From the NCBI GenBank assembly GCA_026075535.2, contig AP026538.1:8494001-8558000 (forward strand): a DNA stretch of 64,000 nt. Reading direction: 5' to 3'. The notes below the pieces were generated by a model that was not told the DNA's origin, searched no databases, and saw only the letters and a list, made by a program, of their open reading frames with translations. Every line of letters starts with the position of its first letter. Positions within the stretch are counted from its first letter, which is position 1. Shown here piece after piece: positions 11,786 to 24,335 of the stretch. The position numbers and the translations under genes are program-made. The DNA comes from Tricholoma matsutake. Taxonomy: Eukaryota; Basidiomycota; Agaricomycetes; Agaricales; Tricholomataceae.

Positions 11786-12390
11786 GTGGACGTGCATGTT
11801 GAATTGTACAGGGGATGGAATGTGATCAATGAAGGTCTGCAAGCTCGGATGGCGGTAAAGTGCATCGACAATAGCTAATGGGGATGTATGCGGATTGATT
11901 AATTGTCCACAAAGAAAGGCGGAAATACTGTGAGATACAGTCAGATGCCTTGTTGATGTTGTGTCCTGCTGATCCTTAGAAAACATTACAGAGAGCATTT
12001 CACCAATGGTGTCAAACTCGGAATTCTTTATGCATCTCAGAACAAGAAGCCGATCTTCAACAGTGACATCAATTGGTCATCTGAATACAGCTCGAGTTCA
12101 ACGTCCTTTAATGGAACTGGGATTATGTCTTCAAACAGACGAGCTGCAAATTTAGCTTCCATTTGTTCAGCATCAGTCAGACCAAGAACGAGGTCAGAAG
12201 ATGCAGAACGGTGCAGTGTGGAGACAGGAGATTCAGGCCTTAGATACAATGGGTAACCTGGCGTAAATGGATTGATAGGAAATGGTGAATACATCGGAGT
12301 GTTGGGGTAAGATGGAAATCTGCTAGCGGGGTGCAAAGGAGGGGTCGTGTCTATCTGCAGAATTCTAGTGGCCAACTGTGATATGAGCAT
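11747..12390 (-). pseudogene. Unassigned minus-strand gene relic with one frameshift
   Basis: The first frame (12390-12037) has a Pro-rich start (TPPLHPASRFPSYPNTPMYS) and then LTDAEQMEAKFAARLFEDII. At about 12075 the coding sense passes to another frame that reads EDRLLVLRCIKNSEFDTIGE and runs to 11747. No intron fits the change, so it looks like a single-base indel. I do not recognise the protein. Its composition and continuity across the shift suggest a once-real gene. Confidence 0.4.
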
Positions 12391-12583
12391 AACTATCGGA
12401 CAGATCGCATGACCTCACGCATATACGAGTCGCACAGGTATATTGATGCCCAACCGTGGTTCGGAGAGTTGTTCATTGTTGTCACAGGGCGGTGGGTAAA
12501 TGGAACATCGTGGCATGCCTCATCAGTTTCAACAGTCTCCTCCATGGGAATAACGTCGCTGATAAACGGAGAGTCACAAACCT

Positions 12584-13818
12584 ATGGCAAGCTAGAGTGA
12601 TCAGCTGGTCTCCGGTCGGCCTTAAGTCTGAAATGATCGGCCATCACCCTGAGCCGGTTAGTCGTCAATCTAAGATGGTCACCGGTCAGGCCCAGTGAAA
12701 AGTCGGTTGAGCCGGATTGAGCTGATTCAAGCCAAATAGAAGCAATCGAGCCAAATCGAGCGCAAAATATTGTTGATCAACCAAAAATCAACTACTTTGT
12801 TCAAACTGGTTGACCAACTTGCCGTGTATTGAACATAACTTCGACGACAAGTCTTCTTGAAGCATGTGATATTCAATTACTTAAGCTTGCATCCCCACGA
12901 CTGAGACTTTTCCCCCAACTTTCTCCTGACCGTCACAACAACATGTCCCCTTCCCACACGTACACCTTGCACACGTCCCTCGTTCTGAAGATCTTGATAC
13001 TCGGATGGAGGTGTCAATATGGAAGTCGAAGCACGTAGCGACACAAGTCGTACAGTCATGCACCAATCAGCAGCCCAATTGTAACTAGGTAAGTTAAACC
13101 TGACTATATGCGCTATTAATAATTATCCCAACCTGCAATGCTCATTTTTTTCCTTAGCATGATTTCAGGTCATATCTGTAATTGTGTGTGCTTTGCCGAC
13201 TTTGCTCAATGCTGCGCCGCATGCATACTAACTTAATATCTATAGTTTCAACTTATATCACTCTTCTATCCCAACCATGAGTGCCACCATAATTACTGCC
13301 ACCCTGAATTAATTGAAAAGGTATGTGGCTAATTCTCGTTCTAATAATGCTACTGAACTGTGATATCACAGGAGTTTGGGGCCGACTCCAAGTCTTTCAG
13401 TCTCGGGGGAAGCAGCAGCAACAGGGGAAGCAAGGACAGTGGCAGGGGAGGCATCAACAGCAGGGAAAGTGGAAGGAGCGGTGGTGGCATGCAGTGGCAA
13501 CATGTTACGGGAAGGGGGTAGGGGCAGCGGCACACGAGGGTAGTGCAGGGGTAGCAGTGAGGGTAGCGGTAGTAGTAGCAGCACCAATGTAGTATAAAAT
13601 TGAGCCCAATCGAATACCTACTTTTGTATCACTGAAATGGCTTGATCTGGCTTGATTTTTGTCCGAGATTTTGAGCAAGGTCAAGCCATTTGGAATAATT
13701 TATAGGGGGCTCGTTTTTGCTCATTTCGGCTTGATCCAGCTCGACTGACTTTTCACTGGGGGTCAGGTCTCATCCGGAGGGGCTCAAGACCCCATACACA
13801 TCATTTTATCTTTTTGGG
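12584..13818 (+). repeat. Left terminal inverted repeat (split by a MITE)
   Basis: Outer part 12584-12690 starts ATGGCAAGCTAGAGTGATC. The inner part 13768-13818 runs through CCCATACACATCATTTTAT. Both match the reverse complement of 21228-21383 in order. The break between them is exactly the MITE at 12691-13760 plus its duplicated GGTCAGG. Confidence 0.85.
12691..13760. mobile_element. hAT-like MITE nested in the left TIR
   Basis: Starts CCCAGTGAAAAGTC and ends GACTTTTCACTGGG, with imperfect inverted repeats of about 40 bp rich in GGCTTGA/GAGCC words. It is flanked by GGTCAGG at 12684-12690 and 13761-13767 (7 bp exact, 8 bp with one mismatch). The uninterrupted counterpart of this site exists in the right TIR. 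The interior (1,070 bp in all) has a G/A-rich stretch at about 13400-13580 and no transposase. Confidence 0.8.
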
Positions 13819-14149
13819 AACAAAATTTACTGTTTATAGTCAAGTGTTTCTCGTCGAGCATTCAATATTCAATGGCATGTAGAACAAATGTAACATCAAA
13901 GGAGAGGTGTAGGCAAGTATAGGTTTGAAGTTCTGAGGATAACAGCAAAGTATGTCGCGTCGTCGAGTAGCGAATATGACAGTTCACTACGCGTTCTAAT
14001 GTTGCGTGGCTTTAAGTCATGTATTGGGCTTGTGCAAGGGAGGGTCAGTGGGTGTTGGCGGTGGCACATACTAGTAGTGAGTTTAGTCGCGATCGGAGCG
14101 AGAACTCCGAAACTTACCAAAAGCAACCAAAATACAAAAAAAAAATTCA

Positions 14150-16840
14150 TGCCTCCATCCACCATGCCCAACATTGAAGTTGCTGAATTCACCACTGGCA
14201 ATACCAAGCCTGTCGTCTGCCAAAGATGTCTTCAGTCCTTTCAAGAGGGGACAGACCTATATTTTATGCAAGATAGAAAGTCAAGTGTGCCAGGCAAACA
14301 CATCTGTGCAGGCTGTTGTCGATATTATCTCAGAAAGATGGAGAGTCACCAGTGAGAACACACCTCCAGTTTGTACCACAGCAGTCTTGCTTCATTAACC
14401 TGGAATGATTGCTAACTTCAGTCACACATTTAGCTTCCATGCAGATCACCCCCATGACGCAGCCAGTGATCAGCATGCAGAACATCCACAAAGCCATCGC
14501 TAAAGTGCAAAGACAAGGTAATAGATATTCTAGTCATGTGTTAGGGAACCTTGTAGCTAATGCACTCACCTATAGGTAAAAATCACCCAGTCCGCATAAG
14601 TCAATTTGACTCCTCGATGCCGCCACCAACACATCCAAGATCTTTGAGGCAGCCTGATACTCCGAAGTTGATCATAAACAAGGATACCTGGCCAAAGCAT
14701 GGCTCTAGTTCTAGCAGTTATGTTCGAGGGGTTGTAACATGTCCATTTGTCATCCCTAAGTTTGTTTCAGAGCTCCAGATGCTGGTAAAGACTGGTAGTG
14801 GTTATCAAGATGCACATGGCATATATGATGAGATGCGACAGTTTTTCACTCAGAAGGCAATGTCTAACAGCGAGGTAGTCATCATCAAAGTCACCATGAT
14901 GTTGTTGAAACCTGGAAACAGGAATCCTTCAGTCATTTCAGTGTGTGGGACAAGCCTGAGTCATCCATTCTACTTATCACTGCCCATTCACAGAATATAT
15001 CAGAGACCGTCTCCAATATCCCTGTTCACATTGGTGTTTGGGGACTCAAGAATATTGCCTACTTAACTCTTCTTCCACCTTTCTTGATCTGGTCCAAGGA
15101 AGACATCCTGGCCATGGAAGATCTTCACCTTCACTTCAAGGATTGGGTTGAGCTCATTTCTTTAGGACATGACCATGAGGACATGGGCACAATCTCAGCC
15201 AAGTTCTTTCTACCAAAAGGGAAATCTAAAACCATACAATTTACCCCCAACAAGGTTTTAGAGCTCTACCTTGAACTGGCATATAATCGGTATGCAGAGA
15301 TTTTGGGACACCTCGAGGACATGGAAGATGAACCAGTGTGTTTACTTCATCTATGGACTGTATTTATCTCTAAATCCCCACAAAGATGCATTTGCCTAAT
15401 CAACAAATGAAGAAGATGTTGATATCATACATTACAGAAATGGAAGGACACAATGCATTGCTACCAAGATCATCTGATGACTCACCACCTCCAACCCCAT
15501 TTGTAGGATGGAAGCAGTTGAGGAAGCGCCAACTCTCTGTATGTATTTGAATTTAACAATTGCTCAAATAGCTGAAACAAATTATCTGCAAAATAGAAAG
15601 TCAGTGTCATGTCCCCCCCTCATGTCAAGGTATGCTGCGGTGATCACCCAGTCACCGACCTCACCATGCCTCCCAACACACAGCCTGTGCAAGTGAGCAA
15701 TTTAGGCTTGCCATCTGCTATTGATGTACAGCAAGCTCTTGAGGCCCAGACAGCGCCATCTAAGTGCAATGTGAAATCTATTTGTAAGTTCAACTGTTTT
15801 TGCAAAGATGAGTAAACTGACCTTAATTATGTGATAGTGAACACTGTTTCTGTACAATGCATGCTCTATCCAACAGCTATGACAACCTTTTCTAGCCTCA
15901 TCAGCCACGCATGTTCATTTGATGTAATCAGAGATTGTGAAGGTCCCACCCCTGCAATGCTCATTTACAATCCTGGTGTGACTGCAAAATATGGAGGTTT
16001 TAAAAAAGCCTTGTTTGGTCACTCGAGTCTCCCCATCTCCACAGGTTCCACTGCTATCTGCATCAAATAGTGCTGGTATATGTGCAAGGCTTTGGGGGCT
16101 CAGCAAACCTATGACAGCCACATGCAGATTGCAAAGCTTAGTGCCGAGATCAATTGTCTCCACTGGGCTTCAGCTTTCATGGAGATGGTTTACAGTTTTG
16201 TTGATGAATATATTGAAGCCCACAGTGCCCCTACTTTTACAATCCCAAGAATGTGCTTTGTGAAGAGCATGCTCGCTATCTCTGATGCAACATGTGAGAT
16301 GTACATGATTGAGGAAGTCATTGATGAAGCAAGCAATGAAATGTTTGTGAAGTATATTGGAAATGGTTCTGTGAAACCATTTGATTACCTCAATGGTACC
16401 ACTCTCCATTGTGCTGAATTCCTGGCATTCTCCCAACATGTGCAATACCTGAAGATGAAGGGCTTCGCATTTATAGGAGATTTTCAAGGTAAGGTGCATG
16501 AGCAAATGACTCGATGGATACTAAACTTTTTACAGGTGGAATATGTCTCTTGATGGACCCTCAGATCATAACTGCATTGTACATTCCCAGGTCCTGGACT
16601 TTGTTTGTAGCTGAAACATTACAGGGGGAGTGGCCTTATTTTTTCAGATGGAAATCTCTCCTTGACTCACACCAATTTTCCTGTTGTACATATTTGCAAT
16701 TTATTCTGCAAGTACTTCCAGATTTCACAGACCATGAAGACTCAACAACTATTGTTTACTGATACTCCAAGTTGTGTCCATGCCGTCTGGGACAAGGAAG
16801 AAGGTGAAATTACTGAAGTCATTGGTTAATCTGTTTTCTT
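14150..16840 (+). pseudogene. Alpha-type protein kinase-like ORF of the TIR element
   Basis: The N-terminal part (14150-14355) has a zinc-ribbon-like Cys pattern (CQRC...HICAGCC). The middle (about 14560-15400) is a conserved-looking region without a name. The C-terminal part (about 15840-16600) resembles the alpha-kinase fold: GGFKKALFGHSSL near the nucleotide-binding side, FVKSMLAISD, then FSQHVQYLKMKGFAFIGDFQG and, after a clean 47-nt intron (16489-16535), GGICLLMDPQIIT. The pair DFQG and DPQI is typical of fungal alpha-kinases, which phosphorylate Ser/Thr in helical contexts. An in-frame TAG lies at 16068-16070 and several upstream junctions do not splice cleanly, so this copy is dead. 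The substrate is unknown. Confidence 0.65.
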
Positions 16841-17137
16841 GAATATCTTGTCAGTGGGTTCAAATGGCGAGGTGCCCCTTTAATAAATTACTGCATTCTA
16901 TTCTTTTATTTCTCACTTCTTGCTTATCTCTGCCTCCCTTTCATGTTGGTAGCTTTTTGATACAAATGGTTTGTCCTTACAATTTAGTTAGATTTTTAAT
17001 ACACGTCATACTTGCTACAATGGACTTGCTGAAAGGCTCACCTAGAACTGAGCAGGGCAGTCCATGTAGGGGGCCCACAAACTAATAGTATTTCAAAATA
17101 CAAGGCACAAAACATGATCATATCATCAAGACAAGCA

Positions 17138-18957
17138 TCAATCCTCGTCATCACCACTACTGTCCTCATCAGATGTCAAGTCAACATACTTGGGACCTGG
17201 TGCAGGGTTACTACTTGAAATATCTAAGCCGCCGATATAACTGATACCTCTCCCGACATTGAGTGGTTGGCCTAAATGGAATTGTTCCATGTTGGGCAAC
17301 AAATGTACATGCTGATCTGGTTGCGCATGACTCTGTTGATGATCACTGAGGATACCGTGAAGGGCTTCATCACTTCCATCATGCAACTGTTTCAAAAGAT
17401 CAAGGTAGATGTCCCAAAAATTGTGGATCATTACCTTGGGACCTCCAATTGCTGCATAGAGGTTCATTACGTGCTCGTGAAAAGCACGTGGTACCAGTTC
17501 GAATACCAGGTGGTCTTGTGGTGCATATAGGGCCTTGACTTCATCTAGAAGCTCAGGAGTGACTGGTATTTATCACAGGTGAGGCTCCGGCAAAGAAAAA
17601 ATGAGGAGTATATTTACAAACCTTGAAATCAATGGCACTGAAATGAGAGGGGCAAGAGCAAACCAATGCAGGAATCTCATGTGGTAAGATTTTGTTCCTC
17701 ACAGCATGAGGAGCTGTGGTGTTTTTAAAGTTGACCCACTTATCAATTTCGACCTGCAGCCATGGAATTGCAATCCAACGGAAAAGAAGACTGCAAAAAG
17801 AAAGAGTTAAGAATATATCATTATGTGACCAGAGTTTGGCTCACTTCTCAAGAGTATTATTCATGTCATACAAACCATTTTGCACACCTCATTCCAATAT
17901 ATCCTCGAAGCCTGGTGAAAAATCACGACAGAAGACTGACCACTTTATTTCTGAAAGGATGTTGTTATGCCCAGCTGCAAAGCGATGCTGTAGAGTATTC
18001 GTGAGGCCTGGGTCGAGGCAGTGTTGGATCACTGTATGTGCATTAGTGACTCCATAGTTTTCCATACTGGGATCACTTTGTGTTATGATTGGAACACCTA
18101 TCATACACCCATGAGCAAACTCAAAGTATTTGGGCATGAGGACATACCACCAATCTGCTGACATGTGTCAATGTAGTATTTGGCAATGAGCCTTGGATTC
18201 TTGTTTGTCCACCATATTTTCAACCAATTTATTTCACCTGAAAATGCTTCTAATCCAGCATGTAGCCATAAACCAAACTGTCCCCATTTGTCATGTTGAT
18301 CCTGAGGCCATACATCATTAATGCCTGCTGCCCAAAAATGCCTCTGCTTGAAACCACGTCGGCAGTGTGCCTTAACTTCCTCGGGTTCTACTGTATTCAG
18401 GAGACAAGAGATAACCTCCCTAAAACAATGGTCAAAAGAGAGGAAAACAACCTTGGACAATCATGCTCACTGTGGGGTGCGTACACCATGTTCACTTCAA
18501 AGGGACTTCCTGATACCCTCCGCACCACATAGCGGGAAATGTTTGCAGATTTTGCGGACTTGGTCATAGATCATTTCCACACTGTGCTTTTGTTGGTGAG
18601 TTGACAAGAGATTCCATTTCTTATGCAGTCTTCAAACAGTAATGATACTGGAGTTATGGGTAGAGAAGAGCTTAGAGACAATAAGTGACATTCTTACCTC
18701 AATCCACAGACTGTAGTATCATAGTGAAACTTGAGAAGTTCAGTGATCAAGATATCGGAACACCCAAGTTTGAAGTAGTCCACAAGCAGTTTGTGAATGT
18801 CCCCATCCGGTGCTAGACAATATGAATTATAATGACAGACTAGCCTACAAAAATGAGGTACCAATGATGAGGCTTGTGTTGGTTTTTTTGGGCCATTGTC
18901 GAGCAATGGAAGGTTGTAGTTTGAAAGGCAAGCCAACAAACACAAATACAACCTCAC
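17138..18957 (-). pseudogene. Integrase-core (rve-like, DDE) transposase of the TIR element
   Basis: Read from 18957 downward. An N-terminal segment with helix-like content (18957-18694) is followed, after decayed sequence, by the catalytic core. It shows NDVWPQDQHDKWGQFGLWLH (first Asp), LKIWWTNKNP, and then, after a probable intron around 18110-18160, TQSDPSMENYG (second Asp) and SVFCRDFSPGFEDILE downstream, where the third acidic residue is expected. The spacing is that of RNase H-fold integrases. The C-terminal frame (17467-17138) ends in an acidic tail, LTSDEDSSGDDED. Stops and frame changes break it. It is the natural candidate for having moved this element family. Confidence 0.65.
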
Positions 18958-19015
18958 TCATGACCAAAACATAATCACTCAAAGATAAGCCGCCACTGCA
19001 GCACATTGCACAGAA

Positions 19016-20499
19016 ATGCTTCTAGGTTATGACCCTGAGCCTACATTTTCATCCTTTGAATGCACATTTACCATGTTTACTCAGTCTGTGCCTCCATCTT
19101 TTATGAGCAGTGCCAGGGCCCCTTATGACTTGCGCAGTCAGAAGTACACACCACCCCATCCCCCCACAGCAGGCCACAAATCAGAGGGCCAAGCCAATCA
19201 TGCCACTGCCAGTCTCCCAACACCTTGCCCCTCATTGGACCTTCCTGATGACTTGCAATCCCTACCACCTCATGCCTCTGATCCCACCGATCCTGGCATA
19301 GTTTCCCTTTCTACTCCTCATCCCTCATTAGATTCTTCTGGCACAGTCTGCCTATTGTCTTTCAATCAAGTTCTCTCTAAGCTGAAGCCATTCTTGGATG
19401 GGACAGCTGGAGAGCAAGAAATATCTATCGAGGGAGTCTCGTCAAAAGTCGTTGATGAGTTAATGAAGAAGTCTAGAGCATCTGAGTTGCCAGGTTGGGA
19501 GAATCTAAGGTGTGTCTGGTTCCTCTAGTTTGCTGTCAATCTAACATCGCCAAAGGATTGATTTTTTGCAAGACAAGCTGATTGTACACTATCCATCATT
19601 TGGGCATGAGATCATGGCAACTCTTTTTAACATCATCGACACCAAAGACCCTAAAGGTCGCTCTTTGTTCTCTTTACTCACAGGTATGGGTGTTATCAAC
19701 CTAGGAAGTTCTGCAGATGTTTCATTGGAGGATGGGATCAAAAGCCCCAATTTCAGTCTTTACAACCATGATCCCAAGGAGGTTGCTCTAATGCAATTAT
19801 GGCCGATGGTCATCTGTGAAGTGGCATATAGCGAGAGAGCAGAGAAGCTCGCATATGATCTTGGGAGATTTGTTGCTTGTTCCCTTGGCAGGGTGCGGCT
19901 AGCAATTGGCATGAATATTGAGTGTAATTGGGCCATGGAAGGAGAACTGCAATGCCTCAAATGAGCAACATGCACATTCTGGGAAGTAGAAGACCTCGAT
20001 ATATTTGCAACATTTGAACAGGCAGGCTCTCAACCGCTGGGTTGCCTAATCAGATGCAATGGTCATGCTGACAAGGCAGATGATTATGTCGTGCCCCCTG
20101 CTACCAAGTTTTCTTGTGTTTCATTGATCAAGGGAGAGTATTTTAAATTTGTGGTTTCCCAATGTGCTCTTTACACCGTGATTACCTTTGTTCTTGACTG
20201 CCTCTTGGTCAGTGCAGATTTTTCCCAAAAAACTCAATGGGCCCACAGAAATTCATGTTTTAAACAAACATCTTTATCGTAATTCTAAGGCCAAGGATGA
20301 AGACAAGCTGGCAATTGTCATTCCAATGTCAGAATTTCAATACACAATCAACCTCCACAACACAAAACAGTCTTCTTTAGAAAATATTCTCAGTAAGAAG
20401 CGGTATGGGGAAGATATCTCGCTGGTGTACGATGAGGAGAGTACTGATGCAGTCGTTCAAGGTATTAAATGCCACTGGAAAAAGCCTCACACAGAATGA
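19016..20499 (+). pseudogene. Nuclease-like (possible PD-(D/E)XK fold) ORF of the TIR element
   Basis: The first part (19016-19528) is Pro/Ser-rich and low in order, then has a folded-looking segment (NQVLSKLKPFLDG). After a junction near 19510-19565 a globular part follows (19566-20200): FGHEIMATLFN, SPNFSLY, VICEVAYSERAEKLAYDLG, RVRLAIGM. A proline-acidic site, then E-V-x-Y-S-E, then a helix and a strand is the layout of Uma2-like PD-(D/E)XK nucleases, although here the first site is SPN, not SPD. A TGA at 19962 and further frame changes follow. The C-terminal part (20280-20499) is Lys/Glu-rich. The nuclease call is an inference from pattern only. Confidence 0.4.
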
Positions 20500-21227
20500 T
20501 AATGGTAGGTAAGTTGGAACACGTAGCAAACCATCATATTCACTACTCGATGATGTGACATATTTTGCCGTTATCCTCAGAACTTCAAACCTATTCCCAC
20601 TACTTTAGTAGTGGGTTCCTGGAGTGCACTCCGGCACTGAAATGCATGCACATCATAGTTGTAAATATAGATTTTTTTCCACATACAAGGGCATCACATA
20701 CCTTCTCATGTGATGCCTTCTTATCAAAGTAGCTTTTCGTTGTCAGACATGAGTGAGATGAGTGTCATGCCATCACATTTTGAATGGCCTGTGTCAGCCA
20801 TCGCTACTTTCACCCAGTGAATATGTGGGTCAGGCACCTATTCTCCGTTAGTTAGTTTGAGTTTGGCTTGAAAAGCTCATGGCTTACTTCTAGCTGGTTG
20901 CCTTTGGGTTAGATCAACTGTTGGAAGATACTGTACTTGTATCTGAGACCATAACCACAGACAGGACATACCTGCTTTCCACACTTTCTCTTCATCCTGG
21001 TATGGTACTTGAGATGAAAGAAGACAGATATGAAGCAGGATGCAGCAGTGTACTGAGGAGCAGAGGTAATAAGTGTGGGGCAGTGCAAGAGGAGCCTGGC
21101 AAGGGTGGAGTACATAGCAGGACCCCTGCATCATCAAGCTTGGCAGTGAAGAGCATGCGTGGCAATTCAGCAGGGGCCATGCCTAGTGTGGTTGTTGATT
21201 ATTACTTCGTATGATTGCAATGTCTAC
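20500..21227. other. Non-coding right arm of the TIR element
   Basis: No conserved coding segment was seen. The stretch is moderately AT-rich and leads into the right TIR. Short open frames at 20877-21137 (-) and 20921-21214 (+) overlap each other and carry no recognisable motif. Confidence 0.35.
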
Positions 21228-21383
21228 CAAAAAAATAAAATGATGTGTATGGGGTCCTGGGCCCCTCCGGATGAGACCTGACCAGTGACCATCTTAGATT
21301 GATGACTAACCGGCTCAGGGTGATGGCTGATTATTTCAGACTTAAGGCTGACCGGAGACCAGCTGATCACTCTAGCTTGCCAT
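21228..21383 (-). repeat. Right terminal inverted repeat
   Basis: Inverted copy of the left TIR, uninterrupted, ending CTTGCCAT at 21383 next to the target duplication ACAAACC (21384-21390). Differences from the left TIR are mainly transitions. Confidence 0.85.
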
Positions 21384-21390
21384 ACAAACC

Positions 21391-22357
21391 AGTGATTATC
21401 ATTATGATAACAGATCAGTTCAACAAACGAAAGGTGTCACCACTCGATTGGGAAGATCTGAGATTTCTATCATTGATTCAACTAATAAGCAACATAACAA
21501 TCCTTTCAAGGTCTGAGTCAATCCCTACTACTAGTATGACTATGCCCCCCCATCAAACTCCAGACTCCATAACATTTTTGAACAATTATCTTCAAAATCA
21601 TGGTGGAGAGACTAGTGGAGATGCATGGCCAAGGCTTTAGTATGCCTATCTGAGATGACCTAGCTCAGGGGACCCCCCAAGCACAGTGAGGGACATCAAA
21701 TGGTCGGCCCAACTCAAGTCCATACAGGAAAGGTGACAAACATGCCAGCAATGTGTCATGATAATGCCCCTATGCATTGCTGGCCAAGACCCATGCATAC
21801 CTTCCTTCAACAATGCCCCTTCATAAATCTAGGTAGAATAACTTTATGACCATGACAAGCAATGTATTGATGGGTTGGGCTTCATGCAACATGAGAAGTA
21901 AAGCTGCGGGTGCCAAACATCACAGTCCAACCACATAAATATCACAGAGTGTGAGAGTGTGATGCTTTCAGCCAAGCTGATTGTGATCGCAGTTGGGATC
22001 TGTGGGTGCATATAGCAACTGCTCATGTTCACACAGACAGTTCACGCAGACAGATGCTGGGGACCCAACGATGACCTGCAGCAAGACTGCCCCAGACCCA
22101 TCCCCTGCAACACCTCATGCATGCACGAGAGAAAAGGGAGAAGGACAATGGAGCAGGGCTGATGGGAAAATTTTGAGGATTTTGATGGCAAGCAGTGCCA
22201 TTCGAAGGAAGGAGAGTGGAGGAAGGTCAAACAGAGGTGCAGGTGGGTAGATATGTCTGCAAACATGCATTCCACACATTCCCGCTCCTGCCCTTAGTCA
22301 GTTAGCAAACAAAATAGAATAAAAGATAAGTGGTGGGATCAGCTCAGTACTATCGCA
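21391..22357. other. Repeat-like region, nothing assigned
   Basis: CpG-poor sequence with short overlapping frames on both strands. I could not tie it to any element in the window. Confidence 0.3.
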
Positions 22358-23187
22358 TCATGGCATCATTGGCTTGAATAGGACTGTATTGTGCGAAGAT
22401 GGGACTGTACATTTTCTGCCTCGACAGGATTTCGACACCCCCACAAATGCCCTTGTCTTCCAGCCAAATCTTAACAGAAGGCCCCGCAGGGCGCAAAAAC
22501 CACAGTCCCACTCTGAGAACCACAGTCTAGCTGCCAGCACACCCATGCATGTGAGTCTGTTTATCACTATCCTTTTACATGGACCACTCACCTTTTTTTC
22601 TTCCTCTTCAGCTCGTAGCGCTTCAAGTTCTCTATCTCTACCAATGTACCTCTCACTGATGCAGTGGTGATGCTGCCAAGATGTGACGACCTCCAGCTTC
22701 ATGACCACCCACAAGCCACTGTCAAATCATTGGTCCCCAGTCCCCATTCCTGTGGTTTGACTCCATCGCCCTTCTCGAGTTTGACGTTGTGTTGCTCATC
22801 TTTTCCACTTGGACTGTGCTTTCTGGATTGCCTCTCACCTCGATGTTCATGCAAGGCCTCCATTGTTCCCACCTCATCACCATCATCCCCACTATGTCGA
22901 ATGTGACTCTGAAGAACATGTGAGGTTAGGTCATTCTGAGTGGTTACCTGGAGCCTCCAAGAGTCCAACCCTCGTGAGGTGCCCCAAGCTGTTTTGATTT
23001 GAATGTCAGTAGACTGGCAAGGACTTCCATGGCTATCTCCACCTTCTCTGTGAGTAGGTGCTCCCTCCACTATGACGTCTTTTCTCACTAACAAAGCGCT
23101 GATAGGTCCACCAGCCAGTACAAGCTTGGAAACTGATTTTGTGGATTTGCAGATAGTCAGTGCACAGCCACAGACATTCATGATCAC
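22358..23187 (-). pseudogene. Unassigned decayed ORF pair
   Basis: Two minus-strand frames, 23187-22699 and 22714-22358, follow each other with a frame change. The first holds VSKLVLAGGPISALL and a long polar part. The second holds RDRELEALRAEEEEKK, a likely coiled coil. Many Cys, Trp and Gln codons sit where Arg would be read if TG/CA were CG, the pattern of CpG decay. No domain is recognised. It is probably element-derived. Confidence 0.3.
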
Positions 23188-23496
23188 CCCTCAATCATTT
23201 TGCATCTATTTTTGGCATCTTTCAAACCTTTTTTGACTATTTTGCAAGCTTCTGATCAAATTTTGGACATTTTGAAGATTTCACATTTTTAGTTTCTACT
23301 TCACACACTTCAGCATGGGCCCCCAACACTTTGCATGCTTCCCATCACTTCCCCTTTACATAATTGACTTTGACGAACCACATTTCAGCTATATTCATGC
23401 AGCACACATCACCTCAAGGTGCATCATGATGTTTTGCAATATTTCTGCGATATTTGCAATATTTAGCCAATTCTAGAACAAAAGGACAGTCTATAT

Positions 23497-24335
23497 TAGT
23501 GTTTAAGGGTCCAGTCCAGTTCGGTTTTTTGACCCAAAAACATAAAGACCGCAACCTAAACCAGTCCAGGACCAACCCAGATACTGCTAGAACTGAACTG
23601 GACCACCTAGGACCAGTCCTTTCCAGTTAAAAGACCAAAAAAGACCAGTTAAGACTGGTTCAGACCAATGTTTTGTCATGAAATTTGTCGTATTAATATA
23701 ACCCATATGTATCTTAGCAAATATTACCCAGACCTTATGACCACTGTACAGATGGATAGACATAGTAATTCCCCATCATTTGGTTTAACTTTTAAGACAT
23801 TTCATCAAGATTTGACTTGGCTATGATCAATATAAAAATACATCTAATGAATGACTCATACTGAACACCAAGAAATGTAATGTGACAACCATAAATTATG
23901 TGATGCATAGCATGCATTGACAAATGGTGGGAGTATTATTATACATGTTAGTCCTATGATCATTAATAGAATCAAGCAAATGATCAACATATGAGTAAGA
24001 TGAAATGAAAATCAATCTGATACAACAAAATACTCATACAAAAATAGATTTGGTTATATCTTGCTCAATTCTTAACCATTTTTTATGAACCAGAGGTCAA
24101 ATTCACCGGATTTCATGTGGGAACATGGTCCAATATATGTTCCCATGATAAAACCAGTCCTAACCAGTTTAGACCCATTTTCTTTGGTTTTACAACATTT
24201 TTCAAAATGGAAAGACTGCTAACTGAACTGCAAAAGACCAGTCCATAAATAGATCACTGGTCCAGTCTTTTCCAGTCCAATTCAGTCCAATTTTGGCCTT
24301 TTTTTCAGTCCTATGGACTGGACCCTTCAACACTA
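23497..24335. mobile_element. hAT-like MITE with perfect 8-bp target duplication
   Basis: Begins TAGTGTTTAAGGGTCCAGTCC-like and ends GGACTGGACCCTTCAACACTA, giving terminal inverted repeats of about 20 bp. It is flanked by GTCTATAT at 23489-23496 and 24336-24343. The TAGTG...CACTA termini and 8-bp duplication are hAT features. The 839-bp interior is AT-rich, with subterminal GACCAGT/ACTGGTC words and no ORF of note. Confidence 0.9.

Larger units (their letters stand above)
12584..21383. mobile_element. Large TIR element with alpha-kinase, DDE transposase and nuclease-like ORFs
   Basis: The two ends are long inverted repeats. The left is 12584-12690 continued at 13768-13818 after a nested MITE. 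The right is 21228-21383. They agree at the great majority of positions over about 155 bp. Flanking ACAAACC at 12576-12582 and 21384-21390 is a 7-bp target duplication (8 bp with one mismatch). The total is 8.8 kb, or about 7.7 kb without the MITE. Inside are an alpha-kinase-like ORF (+), an integrase-core transposase (-) and a nuclease-like ORF (+). The last two diverge from a gap of about 60 bp. All are damaged by stops or frameshifts, so the copy is dead. The long TIRs and 7-8 bp duplication do not let me name a superfamily. Confidence 0.8.

Noticed and set aside
13366..13592. Overlapping ORFs rich in Leu/Pro or Gly/Gln in the G/A-rich stretch
   Set aside because: They are readings of a low-complexity purine tract inside a MITE, with no conserved motif and frames open on both strands.
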